Source of the DNA: Phoronis australis
Taxonomy: Eukaryota > Phoronida > Phoronidae
Direction: 5' to 3'
Assembly: GCA_002633005.1 (NCBI GenBank)
Contig: NMRA01000542.1
Location: forward strand, 224,691 to 288,690
DNA: 64,000 nucleotides
Part shown: in pieces, positions 13,001 through 55,020 of the stretch
Layout: each line of letters starts with the position of its first letter
Position numbering within the stretch: position 1 is the stretch's first letter
The notes under the pieces: generated by a model
The model's input: only the letters and a program-made list of their open reading frames with translations
What the model was told of the DNA's origin: nothing
The model's database searches: none
Program-made: the position numbers and the translations under genes

Positions 13001-13217
13001 GACTTGAAAATCTCCCATTTTCCCTCGACTCGACAGTTTTTGTTTTGGCCAGGGCAGCGTTCAGTGACCAGGCCAGACGGCAGACACTGAATGCGTCGCG
13101 TTGGTTGACTTTCCAGTTGCTTACCTCAGAAATTGTACGTGTTTCCTGTTCTGAAAGGGTTCGAGGAACGCCGGATTGAGACGCGCTACGAAGATACGAT
13201 CTGAACACAGAAACCAT
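7087..13217 (-). CDS. EFCAB11: EFCAB11, EF-hand calcium-binding domain protein 11
   Basis: Five exons on the minus strand (13217-13125, 10850-10700, 9948-9847, 8330-8240, 7165-7087) total 516 nt: 171 residues plus TGA (human protein about 163). All junctions are GT-AG and every phase agrees. Aligned to human EFCAB11 from memory, landmarks are CDESHKGYLTKED...LFGYKPSKVEVNEL, then QYRGFLTVEDLKKAF.QVAPK, then EIDTDWDGRISYKDFE. EF loops: residues 37-48 (DESHKGYLTKED, Ser at position 3), a degenerate second hand (EPNDDGIL), a third (DSQYRGFLTVED) and a canonical fourth, DTDWDGRISYKD near 149-160. Only the last has a fully acidic calcium-ligand pattern. The ATG at 13217 begins the only open frame reaching the first donor and lies 300 bp from the FBXO11 start, head to head. 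The molecular role of EFCAB11 is poorly known; a calmodulin-like fold is inferred. Confidence 0.92.
9340..9440. mobile_element. Short G/C-tract fold-back repeat (copy 1)
   Basis: The block GCGGACCATAGGGGGCTGG, then CCCCCC, then TTTTTTCAGTGCTGCGCTGC recurs at about 54445-54600. The ends are imperfect inverted repeats (GGCGGCGCA / TGCGCCGCC in the better copies). It lies in EFCAB11 intron 8331-9846 and is probably a small non-autonomous DNA element. Confidence 0.5.
10525..10634. mobile_element. MITE-like fold-back element, copy 1
   Basis: About 110 bp with imperfect 40 bp terminal inverted repeats sharing AGTCACTT.CAGG and TTTGAGAACCAGTTT. A diverged copy with the same arms lies at 44622-44726. 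It sits in an EFCAB11 intron just downstream of exon 10850-10700. Confidence 0.65.
11361..11588. repeat. 20-bp minisatellite, eleven copies
   Basis: Eleven head-to-tail copies of AAAGTGTGAACATGCCTTAC with a C/T variant (catgtctta) alternating in the first copies, plus a partial unit. It lies in the first intron of EFCAB11 (10851-13124). There are no unique spacers, so it is not a CRISPR-like array. Confidence 0.97.
12397..12882. mobile_element. Large fold-back element with about 190-bp inverted arms
   Basis: The left arm (from CACCGCCAGT, then GTGGAGCTCCT, GGCGCTTCATACG, GACTAAAAC, ACGTTGTTATAAATACCTTTT) is repeated in reverse complement at the right end (GGAGCTCCACTGGCGGTG). It is about 485 bp with no transposase frame, so a non-autonomous DNA transposon is likely. 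Related fragments are in FBXO11 intron 1 at about 14680-15435. It lies in EFCAB11 intron 1. Confidence 0.7.
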
Positions 13218-13516
13218 CTGTCAAACGCTTACAATCGATTCTTATGATTCTATCGACAAGTACTGGAGATGAATTTGAGATTTTGTACCAAACACACTTC
13301 CTGTTCTAGCCATTTTGGAATTCCGGGGATACCCCAGTCAAATTGCGCGCGATTGGACATACCAGTCACGTGCAGTTAGTGAACGCGAGTGATTGGTTGT
13401 TGTTAGTGCATCCTTTAAAAATAGGACATTATCATATTTCAATATGGCTGATTATTGATAGGTGACTGTGAGAAGGATATAAAAATCGAGGGTGCTTTAG
13501 ATTATTTATTCCAAAG
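13218..13516. promoter_or_regulatory. Bidirectional EFCAB11/FBXO11 promoter
   Basis: Only 299 bp separate the two start codons. The stretch is richer in CpG than its surroundings (GCGCGCGATTGG, GAACGCGAG). It has two ATTGG (inverted CCAAT) boxes near 13352 and 13391, a CACGTG E-box near 13366, and a YY1-like AATATGGCTGA at about 13441. No TATA box is placed convincingly for either gene. Both 5' UTRs must be short and lie within this interval. Confidence 0.65.
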
Positions 13517-45936
<32,420 letters not shown>

Positions 45937-48281
45937 CCCTCGCCAGCCAGCCTGCCCAGTATTCCAGAACTCGAGATTATCCCAAATTCTCATCACCCGA
46001 TTCACTCACTTACGTAGTAGTGCCATATTGAATCGTTTGCCGTGATTGAAATGTTCTGCAAAATGTCTTTAATCGTCAATTTATGAAGGTCTCTTTATAA
46101 GTTGGGAAAGTTTGAGTATTAAAATGCATGTTCGTTTATCAGTGTGAATCTTGTGTGCACATGCAATTATATGCTTCCTTATTTCACAAATTTGTGCTTG
46201 TTTTCCAATACCCATTTGCCAAGTTAGGAATGCATGCTGTTGGTCCTACAGTGTAGTCACCACATCATTTATTAGTTTTGCTGATTGTATCACCTTGACA
46301 AATCACGTGGTGTGCTGGCTGTGTGTCTTACTATTAACAGGTTGGGAACTTTGCCAACCAACACACAACTATTATATTTATTATTTCGTATTATTCTTGT
46401 ATGTGTGGGAATTTGCAATATCCCGACTGTTCATCATTCAACCTATGAACAATGAATATGCCTAATGTATTTGGCTAATTTTTCAACAATTTAGTCAATT
46501 TTTTATGTGTACTGTTGAGTGTTTTTCTATCCAGTGTATCTGCTATGTTTTGCAAGTGTATGTGTGGTGAAGTGTTGCTGCGTGATGTGAGTCAGTTTTC
46601 CTTTGTTTTGTGAGGGGTGGGGTGTCTACTTCGTCTTATGTTAAGGTACTTAAGTTGTTTTACTCAGTGTGTTGACAGTCAAACAGACTTAGAAAATAAG
46701 AAACTAAGAAAATTAGACTAGAACTCATGTGAAACATTTGATAATATAAATTAGGTGCAACTCATTCTCTGCACACTTTTCTGGACTCTACAGGGGCTTA
46801 GTTTTAAGATGGCCAGTTGTAGCATTGTTTGGGATTCCTATCAGTTTTCAGACATTGGCTTGTGAGCACGTTGGAATCTTCTGAATTTGTGCTGTGTAGA
46901 CTCATCAGTGATAATGGCTTTTATGCCAGCAAAATTCTAATTACAGAATGGCAGCCACCTACCTAACTTTGCTGTTAATTTCCATTCATTCTCGGTCATC
47001 AGAGGTGGCTACGCTGACGATGGTTCAGCTTACGCCCGATTGTCATGACAGGGAATTCCAGGTCACTTTGTCTGAATACTTTTGGTTTGTACTTTGGGAA
47101 GGTGCTGAAGTAGTCACATCACGTTTAGACTTTCTGTCAGATTAATGTTTGTCCGTGATGCTGACTGTGGCATCTGTTCTCAACATTTTTGTGTTAATTG
47201 AAGCACTTGTGTGAAATGAAGCACCCACGTCTGCAGCCAAATGTCAGTGAATTGATGAGCTTATGATGGGAACATCAAAAGTTTGGTCGAAAAGGTACTG
47301 CAAATCTCTCGTAACTGGGGACACCTACAAGTCAGATCTTCTCTGAGTTTGGATAAGGTTACAGAGCACAAGCACTGTATATGGTACAGTTGGATTTAGT
47401 CATAATGAGATCAAATCTTTTGATGTTTTTGGATTCTACTTCCGAGAGTTTTTATGTGACCTATTTTCCATTAAACCTTAAGTGACTGTGCAGTTTTAGT
47501 TCTGTCCAATCTCTTGTTGGATAGAATGGCAATCAGTATCACACCAGTGTTTAGAGTGGTGGTAGAAGTTACTACTTTGATATTTCTGAGCTCTTTCTAG
47601 TTTTAGTGAACTGTGTGCATTTAGCGGTAGAGATCAAATCTATTTTGGTAGGAATTTAGATACTTCAAGCTCTTGTGCACTTCCTATCCAACGCTCACGT
47701 TATATACCTCCACAAGCTTTTTGTCAAATATTGTTATTAAATGTTATTGCAGTATGACATATGCTGTATCACAATTGAAGAGTTATATAAGAATAAAATA
47801 TATATATCTACGTGTATATTACGGCTTCGTTAGTTACATTTACCTTCTAGAAGTAAGACTCTGAAGAAGGTTGTGTTTGAGTTAACATTGCTCATGTATC
47901 GAAATTGAGTTTTTGTCAGATTCAAAGGAAAGCTTTAATTTAAAATAAATACAACATAAACGAAAAGTAAGTAGCACGTTACTCAAAAGATTGGTGTCAG
48001 TTGAAATGAGCAGTGTAGATCAATGCCAACTTATATAAAGTTTTCTAACACTCCACATTTCTATTGTGCATTGCAGCACAAGACCAGCTAAAATGTCATG
48101 ACTGAGCCTCATTCTGGTGATGACTCATTTAGGATGGTCAGAAATCCCCATTTCAAGTGCATAAGTAACGACTTCTTCATAAACTGTCTTGTAAAAAATC
48201 AAAAGACATGCATTTGCAGAAAAAATGAAGCAGGTTTTTTTTCTAAGATAGTGTCATTCTTGTAGAGCACCACTAGATTGT
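45937..48281 (+). other. FBXO11 3' UTR and intergenic DNA
   Basis: No supported coding exon. An AATAAA at about 47793 and another at about 47943 could end a long 3' UTR, but no nearer perfect signal was seen. The ORFs at 46151-46465 and 46948-47145 have no recognisable domain and are probably chance. Confidence 0.5.
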
Positions 48282-49164
48282 TCAAAATTGGCTGCCTTGA
48301 CACAACTTTCCCGCCTTGCATTTGTGGCAGAGTTCTCTACGATGGGGCTTGTTCTCGTCGCCATGGCGTTTGTCGCACGTGCACTTTCGTTGTCCACAGA
48401 CGGAGCATACCAAATACTCCACCTTGTATGGGTTACAGGCGGTTTTGCATTGCTGGCAATCTTGTTTGTAGTACACCTGTAAATTATCAATGGGATATGT
48501 TGAAAAAATTGATCACCAAGTCACATGTCATTGGATGTGCGTGCGTCGAATATTTAGCGTCATTTCGCTTTTTGCTGAAACATGACAGATTGCATACTGT
48601 TCTGGGAGTGCTCCCGTAGAAGACGTGTATGGGTCGAGTTGCTCGGTTCAGTTTCCCTTCGAAATGGTGCCTTTTCCGAGAAAAAATCCTACACAATGAT
48701 TCACTTGGAAACCCTGCAAAAGATTCCCTTTACGAAACTTGTAGATGTACTCATTCTGACATGCTATTTCGTACTGTCTCTGGCTGTCAAAATAATGCGA
48801 GTTGAGCTTCGGTCCACAGTTGCAAAGAATTACATGCGATGAGGCGTTGTAAATGTTTAAAATAATTCATGCGTCCAGATACAAGATTGCTGTAATTATG
48901 AAGCTAAACTAGAATTAGATTAAATTACAAATAGAATCTTGTAACGGCAAGGAATATCTGGAGACCTATTTATGAGAGTAAAAGACCCAAACACGATTTT
49001 CGTCTTTAGCCAGGTGAACGCCGAAATGCCGCTTTAGAGATAAACCCATTTGTAAATAGCATGCTTACATTCATCGTGCCCTTGACGCAGAAAACATACG
49101 AACTCTCCCATCTGTTTCCGCAGGTGCATTTAAAGAACCCATATCTTCGGTCTAACTGCGGCAT
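48282..49164 (-). CDS. ZAR1-like 3CxxC zinc-binding protein, copy C
   Basis: Two exons, 49164-49069 (32 codons) and 48476-48282 (64 codons plus TGA), join in phase 0 to a 96-residue protein that is nearly all ZAR1-type 3CxxC domain. Exon 1: MPQLDRRYGFFKCTCGNRWE, then SSYVFCVKGTMN. Exon 2: VYYKQDCQQCKTACNPYKVE, then CSVCGQRKCTC and HRRELCHKCKAGKLC. These track the C-terminus of vertebrate ZAR1/ZAR1L (YGYFHCKDC..RWESAYVWC, VYFKQFC..C, CQSCKQTRCSC, HRQDLCGRC). The long ZAR1 N-terminus is absent. The start is supported because all three paralogues begin with the same MP(P/Q).L(E/D)R pattern. The first knuckle is CxC rather than CxxC, one residue short. Vertebrate ZAR1 binds zinc and RNA in oocytes; function here is unknown. 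Confidence 0.85.
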
Positions 49165-49734
49165 AGTTTCTTACCCTGATGGTGAGGCTAACATGTTTTG
49201 TTAATTAGATGAGAGGCAAACTACTGCCTGGTTCAGTGATGATAGTTACTTAATCAATACATTTCTTGGAAATCCCATACGCGATTCCATTAGAAATCGG
49301 GGGGAGGGGGGTGTCAGGCCTCGTGAGTTTCAATGCAATTCTGCTGAGGAAAGTCGAAACTCACGATCACAGCTATAGCCAACAGCCATGAGTGGTTTTC
49401 AGGACGAATTTGTTACTCGGTACCGAGTTCGTCAGTTCTGCTATATCGCGAAAAAGAAGACAACAATCAAACAATCTTTACTGTAATTTCACCAAATTGA
49501 TTCAATTGCTAGGTAGGCCTAACGCAAAACATTATTTGAGAACCAGGCAAACGTACACTCAAAATAAAATTTCATAACAAATACGATATGTAAGCTCTCT
49601 TGATTCTATCAAAATCTCGTTCTTGGTGAAACCGATTCCAAATGCGACAGACCCAGCAAATTTCTTCGAAAATGAACGTTTTTCTAGAAATCGCGTACAA
49701 GTTTACATCTAGAAATTTTAGTTTTTTCCCTTCT

Positions 49735-50428
49735 GACACGGTTTCCCAGCTTTACATTTATGACACAGGTGACTGAGATGCGGCTTTTTTCGTCACCATG
49801 GCGACGCTGGAATGTGCATTTTTCACCACACTATAAGCACGTGAGATATATGTTGTGCTGCAGTTCTTGCAGTCTTGTTGATAATAAACCTGAACATTAG
49901 TGTCAATCCTCCTGAGCCTGAACATATATCTACAACAGCCAATCGTAACATAATTTTGTGAGAGCGAATATACTGAGTTGTTCTTTTACAAATCCTCTAT
50001 GTTGGTCACCGTAAATTCATTTAAATTAAAAATAACGAAAACCCAAAAACTCGTTAAGTGCATTGCTCAATCCGGATCGTTCGAAAATTTAAACAATGTT
50101 TTTACAGAATGTGCGATTAGTTATGTTTGAAACGTGTGCAGTGCTGTAGTGGGGCGTAGGCGCACGCGTAGGCGCAGCCAACCACCTCTTGACATTTGAA
50201 CGTAGCGCCTACGCACCGCAAGTTACGTTCAGTGCTCAAGGTGATGCGGTGGACTCTGGGCGCCTACTTACCTCTAATTTTACCACTACAGCACTGAACG
50301 TGAGCCGTGTATTTCACGATTCTTACGTTCATTGTATCCTTCACGCACCAAACATAAGAACTTTCCCATCGGTGGCGACAAGAAGTGCACTGATAGTAGC
50401 CGTATCGTCGTTCTAATGGAGGAGGCAT
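49735..50428 (-). pseudogene. ZAR1-like 3CxxC gene, copy B, second exon broken
   Basis: Exon 1 (50428-50327, 34 codons, donor GTAAGA) looks intact: MPPPLERRYGYYQCTSCRHR, then WESSYVWCVKDTMN, with the canonical CxxC. Exon 2 starts well at 49889 (VYYQQDCKNC), but the NPY..VE..CSVC segment is deleted. An in-frame stop precedes CGEKCTFQRRHGDE in the matching frame, and a further frame change is needed to reach HLCHKCKAGKPC near 49745. The product would stop early or lose most Zn ligands. Either this copy is a young pseudogene or it has assembly errors. Confidence 0.75.
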
Positions 50429-52167
50429 CTTAAACAGCTTCACAGACAGTTCTAATTTGCAGTTCAGAAACAGGCCTAATACTATAGGTACTTCCCTGGT
50501 GTGTTGTTTGAGAACCTTTGCACGGTCCCTTTGAATGATCCTATATATGATGAGTTTTTGGGAAAACCCAACGACACCGGCAAAACTTCGATCATCAAAT
50601 AAACGCACTGTATCATAATGATTCACCGATAGGAGAACACGATAATCACTGATATGCCTTAAGTACTTTTAGGGGAAACCCAGCGTAGTCATTTAGGTGT
50701 GAGTGTAACATAATTTCTAAGAATAGGATTGCCATCATGACCTTCAATGGCTACCGGTTTTACACTTGATAAATCAGTGATAACATATTAGTTGAAATGG
50801 ATGAAGCTTGACTGGTCAAATCGTATCTAATGTTTGCGACAAGATAGTCCAATTGTTTGAACTTTGCATTGTACTTTATCACCATGGTCTTGGTGATGAA
50901 CAACTTAATGTGGGTTATCTCAGTGTTTTTATTTACGCCGTCGCTATTTTAAAAATGAGCCTATTTTTAGGTTAAAAAACAATGCTTTTGAGACATAAGT
51001 AGAACGAGGCACTCGAAAAAAAATCACCGTTTTGCACTGTGATAAGGCGCGAAATGCATTGCTGAGACTTTGTAATATGGCAGCTGAGCAAATAAGTTGT
51101 ATATGCCTTTGATGAGTAGCTAATGTCCAGTCACTAGACGCCCGGCCTAACTAGTTCAGTAGCTGCTCCTACTTAGAGTGTCCGGAACACTGACCCGATA
51201 TTGAGAATATCATTAGCCAAAATTTAGCGAAAAGGAGTATTTCAAGTAAGATGTACAAACAATCAGGAAGGACTACATGGGAAATGTGATGTCCCCGCCA
51301 CATAATCAAAACCTAGAAACAATTAGAATTTACATCGTAAAAATGAAAAGATGGATGGGGTTGCAGAGAGCAATTTATTAAAAATGTGACAACAAAAACT
51401 ACTATCGAGTAAGTATCTGACTATCAACAGAGCTCATCGAGGGTATTATAGCAATATATTGAATTTACTAATATGAAACTCATTTTCTCAGTACTAGCAA
51501 TTCACTGATGGTGTTGAAGCACAGGCAACTACAATTTCACAAATGCTAAATTCTAAAGTTGTGTTCATTTCTGTGCATGTCTTGTAACTTCCTTGTACAG
51601 CCCTTATACAATAAAAGTAAGTGACAGCTGCGTTTCAAGCCTTTTTATGTATCTGTTACGTGTTGCGGATTTAATCGGCAAGACAAAGGCAACACGGATG
51701 CACGTACCACTTTCTAATACACGAGTTTAGGATTGAAGCGTTTTCTTAACTCGCTGAGGGTTTTGGTGTTCTCATAGGAAACGGAGATGACGGCAATATC
51801 ACAAGAACGATTGTATGATGAGAGTAAAAGGCCTAATTCTATTTCACTTCACGTCATGCAGCTTTAAGCTTCTGAGAATAAGTCTGACAAGTTGGTGACG
51901 GACGAGCCATGAACTGTCATAAGGGAACACCGCCTATAGAGGGGTTCAGGCTGAGTACAATGAAACGAATAGAAAGTATAACACGCATAGTTAAGCTCCA
52001 TGTACAATAATTTCAGCACTTATAATTTCAAATAAATCAAACTCTTAGTTGCACCAGACACAATAATTAAGTGTAAAAGCAAGCAAATACAGTAAAAAAG
52101 TCACTACAAAAATACACTTTAAGGCGTTTATGAGATTGCTACAATGCCTTTCATGGACATAAGCCTT
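50429..52167. other. Spacer between ZAR1-like copies A and B
   Basis: 1.7 kb, AT-rich, with no exon-like segment on either strand. It must hold the promoter of copy B and the 3' UTR of copy A. Confidence 0.5.
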
Positions 52168-52816
52168 TCATGGACATGGCTTTCCGGCCTTGCACTTGTG
52201 GCAAAGATCTCGGCGATGTTGTTTGCTGTTATCAATGTGACGCGGTTTACACTCGGCCCCAGAACATCGCAGAGACTCTACACTGTAAGGGTTGCATGGT
52301 GTATCACACTCCCCGCAGTCCTGCTTAAAATAAACCTGTAAATTGGTAAATGATAAATGGCTAAAATAATATCGGACCCCAGTATTCTCAAAGCATCCAC
52401 TACTACAGAATCGACATTGAATGCCCAAGGCTTGAAATGAACAATGACAAAAACAGGAAAATTTTATATCGTTCCACAAATAAAAAGCTTATGTGACAGA
52501 TGAACTTTTTGTGTTAAAATTTAGTTGAACTTTTGCGCGAATAAAGTAAAAAATGATAGTAAAAAGAGACGAAATAAGAGGAAATCGAACCAAAAAAGGG
52601 AATGTACTTAAAAGAGGAAAACTTCAAGCCATGAATGCCTGACATGTCTTAAACAGGATTGAGGGCCTGCAACGAGGACCGCACTATGATATAACACCTA
52701 TGGAAACTCACCTTGTCGGTGCCAGCAACGCAATGCACGTTGGCACTTTCCCACACGTGGCCACACTCAGTAGGGCAACGGAAATACCCATATTTTCGTT
52801 CAAGCTTTGGAGGCAT
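52168..52816 (-). CDS. ZAR1-like 3CxxC zinc-binding protein, copy A
   Basis: Exons 52816-52712 (35 codons) and 52335-52168 (55 codons plus TGA) join in phase 0 at GTGAGT/..cag, giving about 90 residues. Exon 1: MPPKLERKYGYFRCPTECGH, then VWESANVHCVAGTDK. Exon 2: VYFKQDCGECDTPCNPYSVE, then RCSGAEC and HRRDLCHKCKAGKPCP. The first knuckle is CxxxC, and the CxxC...CxC block of ZAR1 is shortened to CSGAEC, so this copy may bind metal differently. A second in-frame ATG lies two codons upstream at 52822. It is the most upstream gene of the three-copy tandem array, all on the minus strand. Confidence 0.85.
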
Positions 52817-53122
52817 TTTCATCAAAAGCACAAATGACGCTTCCTTCACCAAGAGGGGGATCAAACACTTGTAGTGTCTGGACTTCAAAACCCAATAGCC
52901 GGTGCTCTAACTTGATGGTCGGACCTCAAAACGCGATGTACCTCCGCACTAGATGGCTGCACCCGAAAAACTAGTTGGCCGCACCTAAAACGGATTGGCC
53001 GGTGTTCAAATACAAGGCAATGGACGAACAACCGATTTTGAAGAAAAACAAACGGGTACGAAAAATGAACGCTAGATGTCACTTGACTCCTTCGAGGCTA
53101 TAGACATCTTACACTAAGATTT
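52817..53122. promoter_or_regulatory. Upstream region of ZAR1-like copy A
   Basis: It includes four short segments of the form GGT(C/G)GG.CCTCAAAA or GGCCGGTGTTCAAA between 52900 and 53010, an irregular tandem of GCCGCACC(T/C)..AAA words. The promoter position itself is not visible. Confidence 0.25.
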
Positions 53123-54080
53123 CAGCCGATTTCATTAAGGCGGTTTAACAAAACCAGGTTTAAGACTTAAACCTGGTCTTCCTAAACCTGATCTAATTTA
53201 GACCTAACTTGGATTTCACCAACATGGTTTAAAAGTCTATGAAAGCCTAGTTTTGTTAGACCAGGGATCGAACGGGTTTAGCAAAACCAGGTTTAAAGTA
53301 TAAGCCACCCTGCTGTGTCGATCTCGATGAACCCAAAATTGAACAAAGAAACTATTGAAGTGCTTCGATGAAACTTTGATCACGTCGGTATACAATGGCA
53401 CACACTAGTAGAACCAGTGCAGACATTTGCGAAAAAGGTCTAAGCGCTTTTGTCATGACTCGGGATAAATGTAATGTCTGTGCCCACACGCACACATGCT
53501 CACGATTAGCCGCTAGTTAGTAAATGTCCAAATTTATTTCCGTGCCATTTTAGTGTTTATTTTTCGCGGTCAAATGGGGGGGGGGGCAGAAGATGCTTGC
53601 TTAAGTCAAATCCGTAGCGCTTACGACGATGACGCCCTGCTCGACCAGTCGTATTCTGAGAATTCCGCAGGACACANAACTGCGTTGCAAATGCTCTCCG
53701 CGGCATCATCAAGTTGTACCTATACCATGCAAGTCTGACATATTTAACAGTTAAACCTGGGTCTGACTAAGTCTAAGGTTAAACTGGTCTAAATATAGAC
53801 CTCGTTGGTGAAATGAAAACTGACTTAGCCGACCACAGGCGTCCTCAGCTTCTGATCGTCCCCAATACACTACATATTATATGTAGTGTATTGGGGACGA
53901 TCAGAAGCTGAGGACGCCTGTGACTTAGACCAGGTCTAAACTGGAGTTAAACCAGGTTTTACTAGACCACTGGTCTAAAAGTTAAACCACCTTTATGAAA
54001 TGCAGACTATCTTTAAACCTGGTCTAAGTCCAATTTAAACCAGGTTTAACTTTAAACCACCTTTATGAAACCGGCTGCAG
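53123..54080. mobile_element. Fold-back DNA element rich in AAACCTGG/CCAGGTTT repeats
   Basis: Terminal inverted repeats: left CAGCCGATTTCATTAAGG (53123) and right complement CAGCCGGTTTCATAAAGG, each followed by (C/T)GGTTTAA. Adjacent 7-bp direct repeats AAGATTT at 53116-53122 and 54081-54087 look like a target-site duplication. The ends hold many inverted words, such as ACCAGGTTTAA and TTAAACCTGGT, with near-palindromic stretches. The middle (about 53300-53740) is unrelated and non-coding, with an n at 53677. It is probably non-autonomous. Confidence 0.75.
53834..53922. repeat. Perfect 44-bp-arm palindrome with 1-nt centre
   Basis: Arms 53834-53877 and 53879-53922 are exact reverse complements, with a single T at 53878 between them. 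The outer ends read CACAGGCGTCCTCAGC and GCTGAGGACGCCTGTG. TGACTTAG occurs on both sides (53821 and 53921) and may be a target-site duplication. It is nested in the 53123-54080 element. Confidence 0.95.
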
Positions 54081-54444
54081 AAGATTTGCTGGTTAGTTGT
54101 TTCGTTAATCCAGGCTCTCCACAAGTCATGGTATTATCACAGGTTAGTTTCAGTCACCGAAGCAGTACGACTCATTCTAGTTGACCGAATTAGCACAACA
54201 TTCTAAGAATTTTGTCGTCGAAATTGCAGCTGCAATTTGAATTTCAATTCAAAGAACGAGAACTCCGACGGCGTTGCTTTGAAACGACTGAAGAAATTTG
54301 TCTTTGACACTAGGCTAAGCATGTTCTTGACACCAGAACATGTTTTAAAAGGCGATAAAAATCCTAAATATTAAGTCATGAGTTTCCTCAGATATACCCG
54401 GCCAGTCGTAATCCGTTCGTTTTGGATTATTTCCCCCGACCACA

Positions 54445-54605
54445 CATAGGCGGCGCACCATAGGGAGCTGGGGGGGGGGGGGGGGGNTTTTTCAGTGCTA
54501 CGCCACAAATGGTATATAGGCGGTGCACCATGCACAGGGGGCCTGAGGCGGCTTTAGAACCCCCCACTTTTTTCAGTGCTGCGCCGCCCATGCCACAATG
54601 AAACC
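54445..54605. mobile_element. Two tandem copies of the short G/C-tract fold-back repeat
   Basis: TATAGGCGG(C/T)GCACCAT, a G-run, then TTTTTTCAGTGCT(G/A)CGCC occurs twice (about 54447 and 54520). The family member at 9340-9440 shares the core. GGCGGCGCA and TGCGCCGCC form the terminal inverted repeat. The first copy has a poly-G run ending in n at 54487. Confidence 0.6.
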
Positions 54606-54924
54606 GATATTAATAAAAGATTGACGGTCTCAAACCATTCAATGACCCAACAATACATGCTTTTAAAAAACCTCAAAATGAGGAACGTGACCTTTTTTGA
54701 TCAAAATAACGACGTCTTCAAGTGAAAAAATAAAGATTCACGTAAGGTGCAGACAATTTGACCACAAAGGGAGTTGCAGTGGACAGAACTGAGTACCAGG
54801 ATTATGTTTGCTAAGGGTTTCATTAACCACCATCCTCGATAACCTTAATTTTCGTTCGTTATGGGGTGAAACGTTTTTTTAATACGACAGCGATATCAAC
54901 TACAAAAAAATCAAGAATTGAATA

Positions 54925-55020
54925 AAGTTCATTAAATTAATGAATGCTCGACTTTGGCAGCAATTAATTTAATTGCTGCCAAGGTCGAGTATTCACTGCC
55001 GCTAACTTTGATTTATTCCA
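54925..55020. mobile_element. Small palindromic element
   Basis: Arms GAATGCTCGACTTTGGCAGC and GCTGCCAAGGTCGAGTATTC meet at AATTAATTTAATT with two mismatches. A looser outer repeat (GAATAAAGTT / AACTTTGATTTATTC) extends it to about 95 bp. It looks like a short MITE or hairpin. Confidence 0.65.

Noticed and set aside
46151-46465. 104-codon hydrophobic ORF downstream of FBXO11
   Set aside because: No splice-bounded structure, no recognised domain and a location in the likely 3' UTR; probably chance.
48278-48619. + strand ORFs of 113 and 64 codons
   Set aside because: Antisense shadows of ZAR1-like copy C exon 2, whose minus-strand reading has a clear domain and splice sites.
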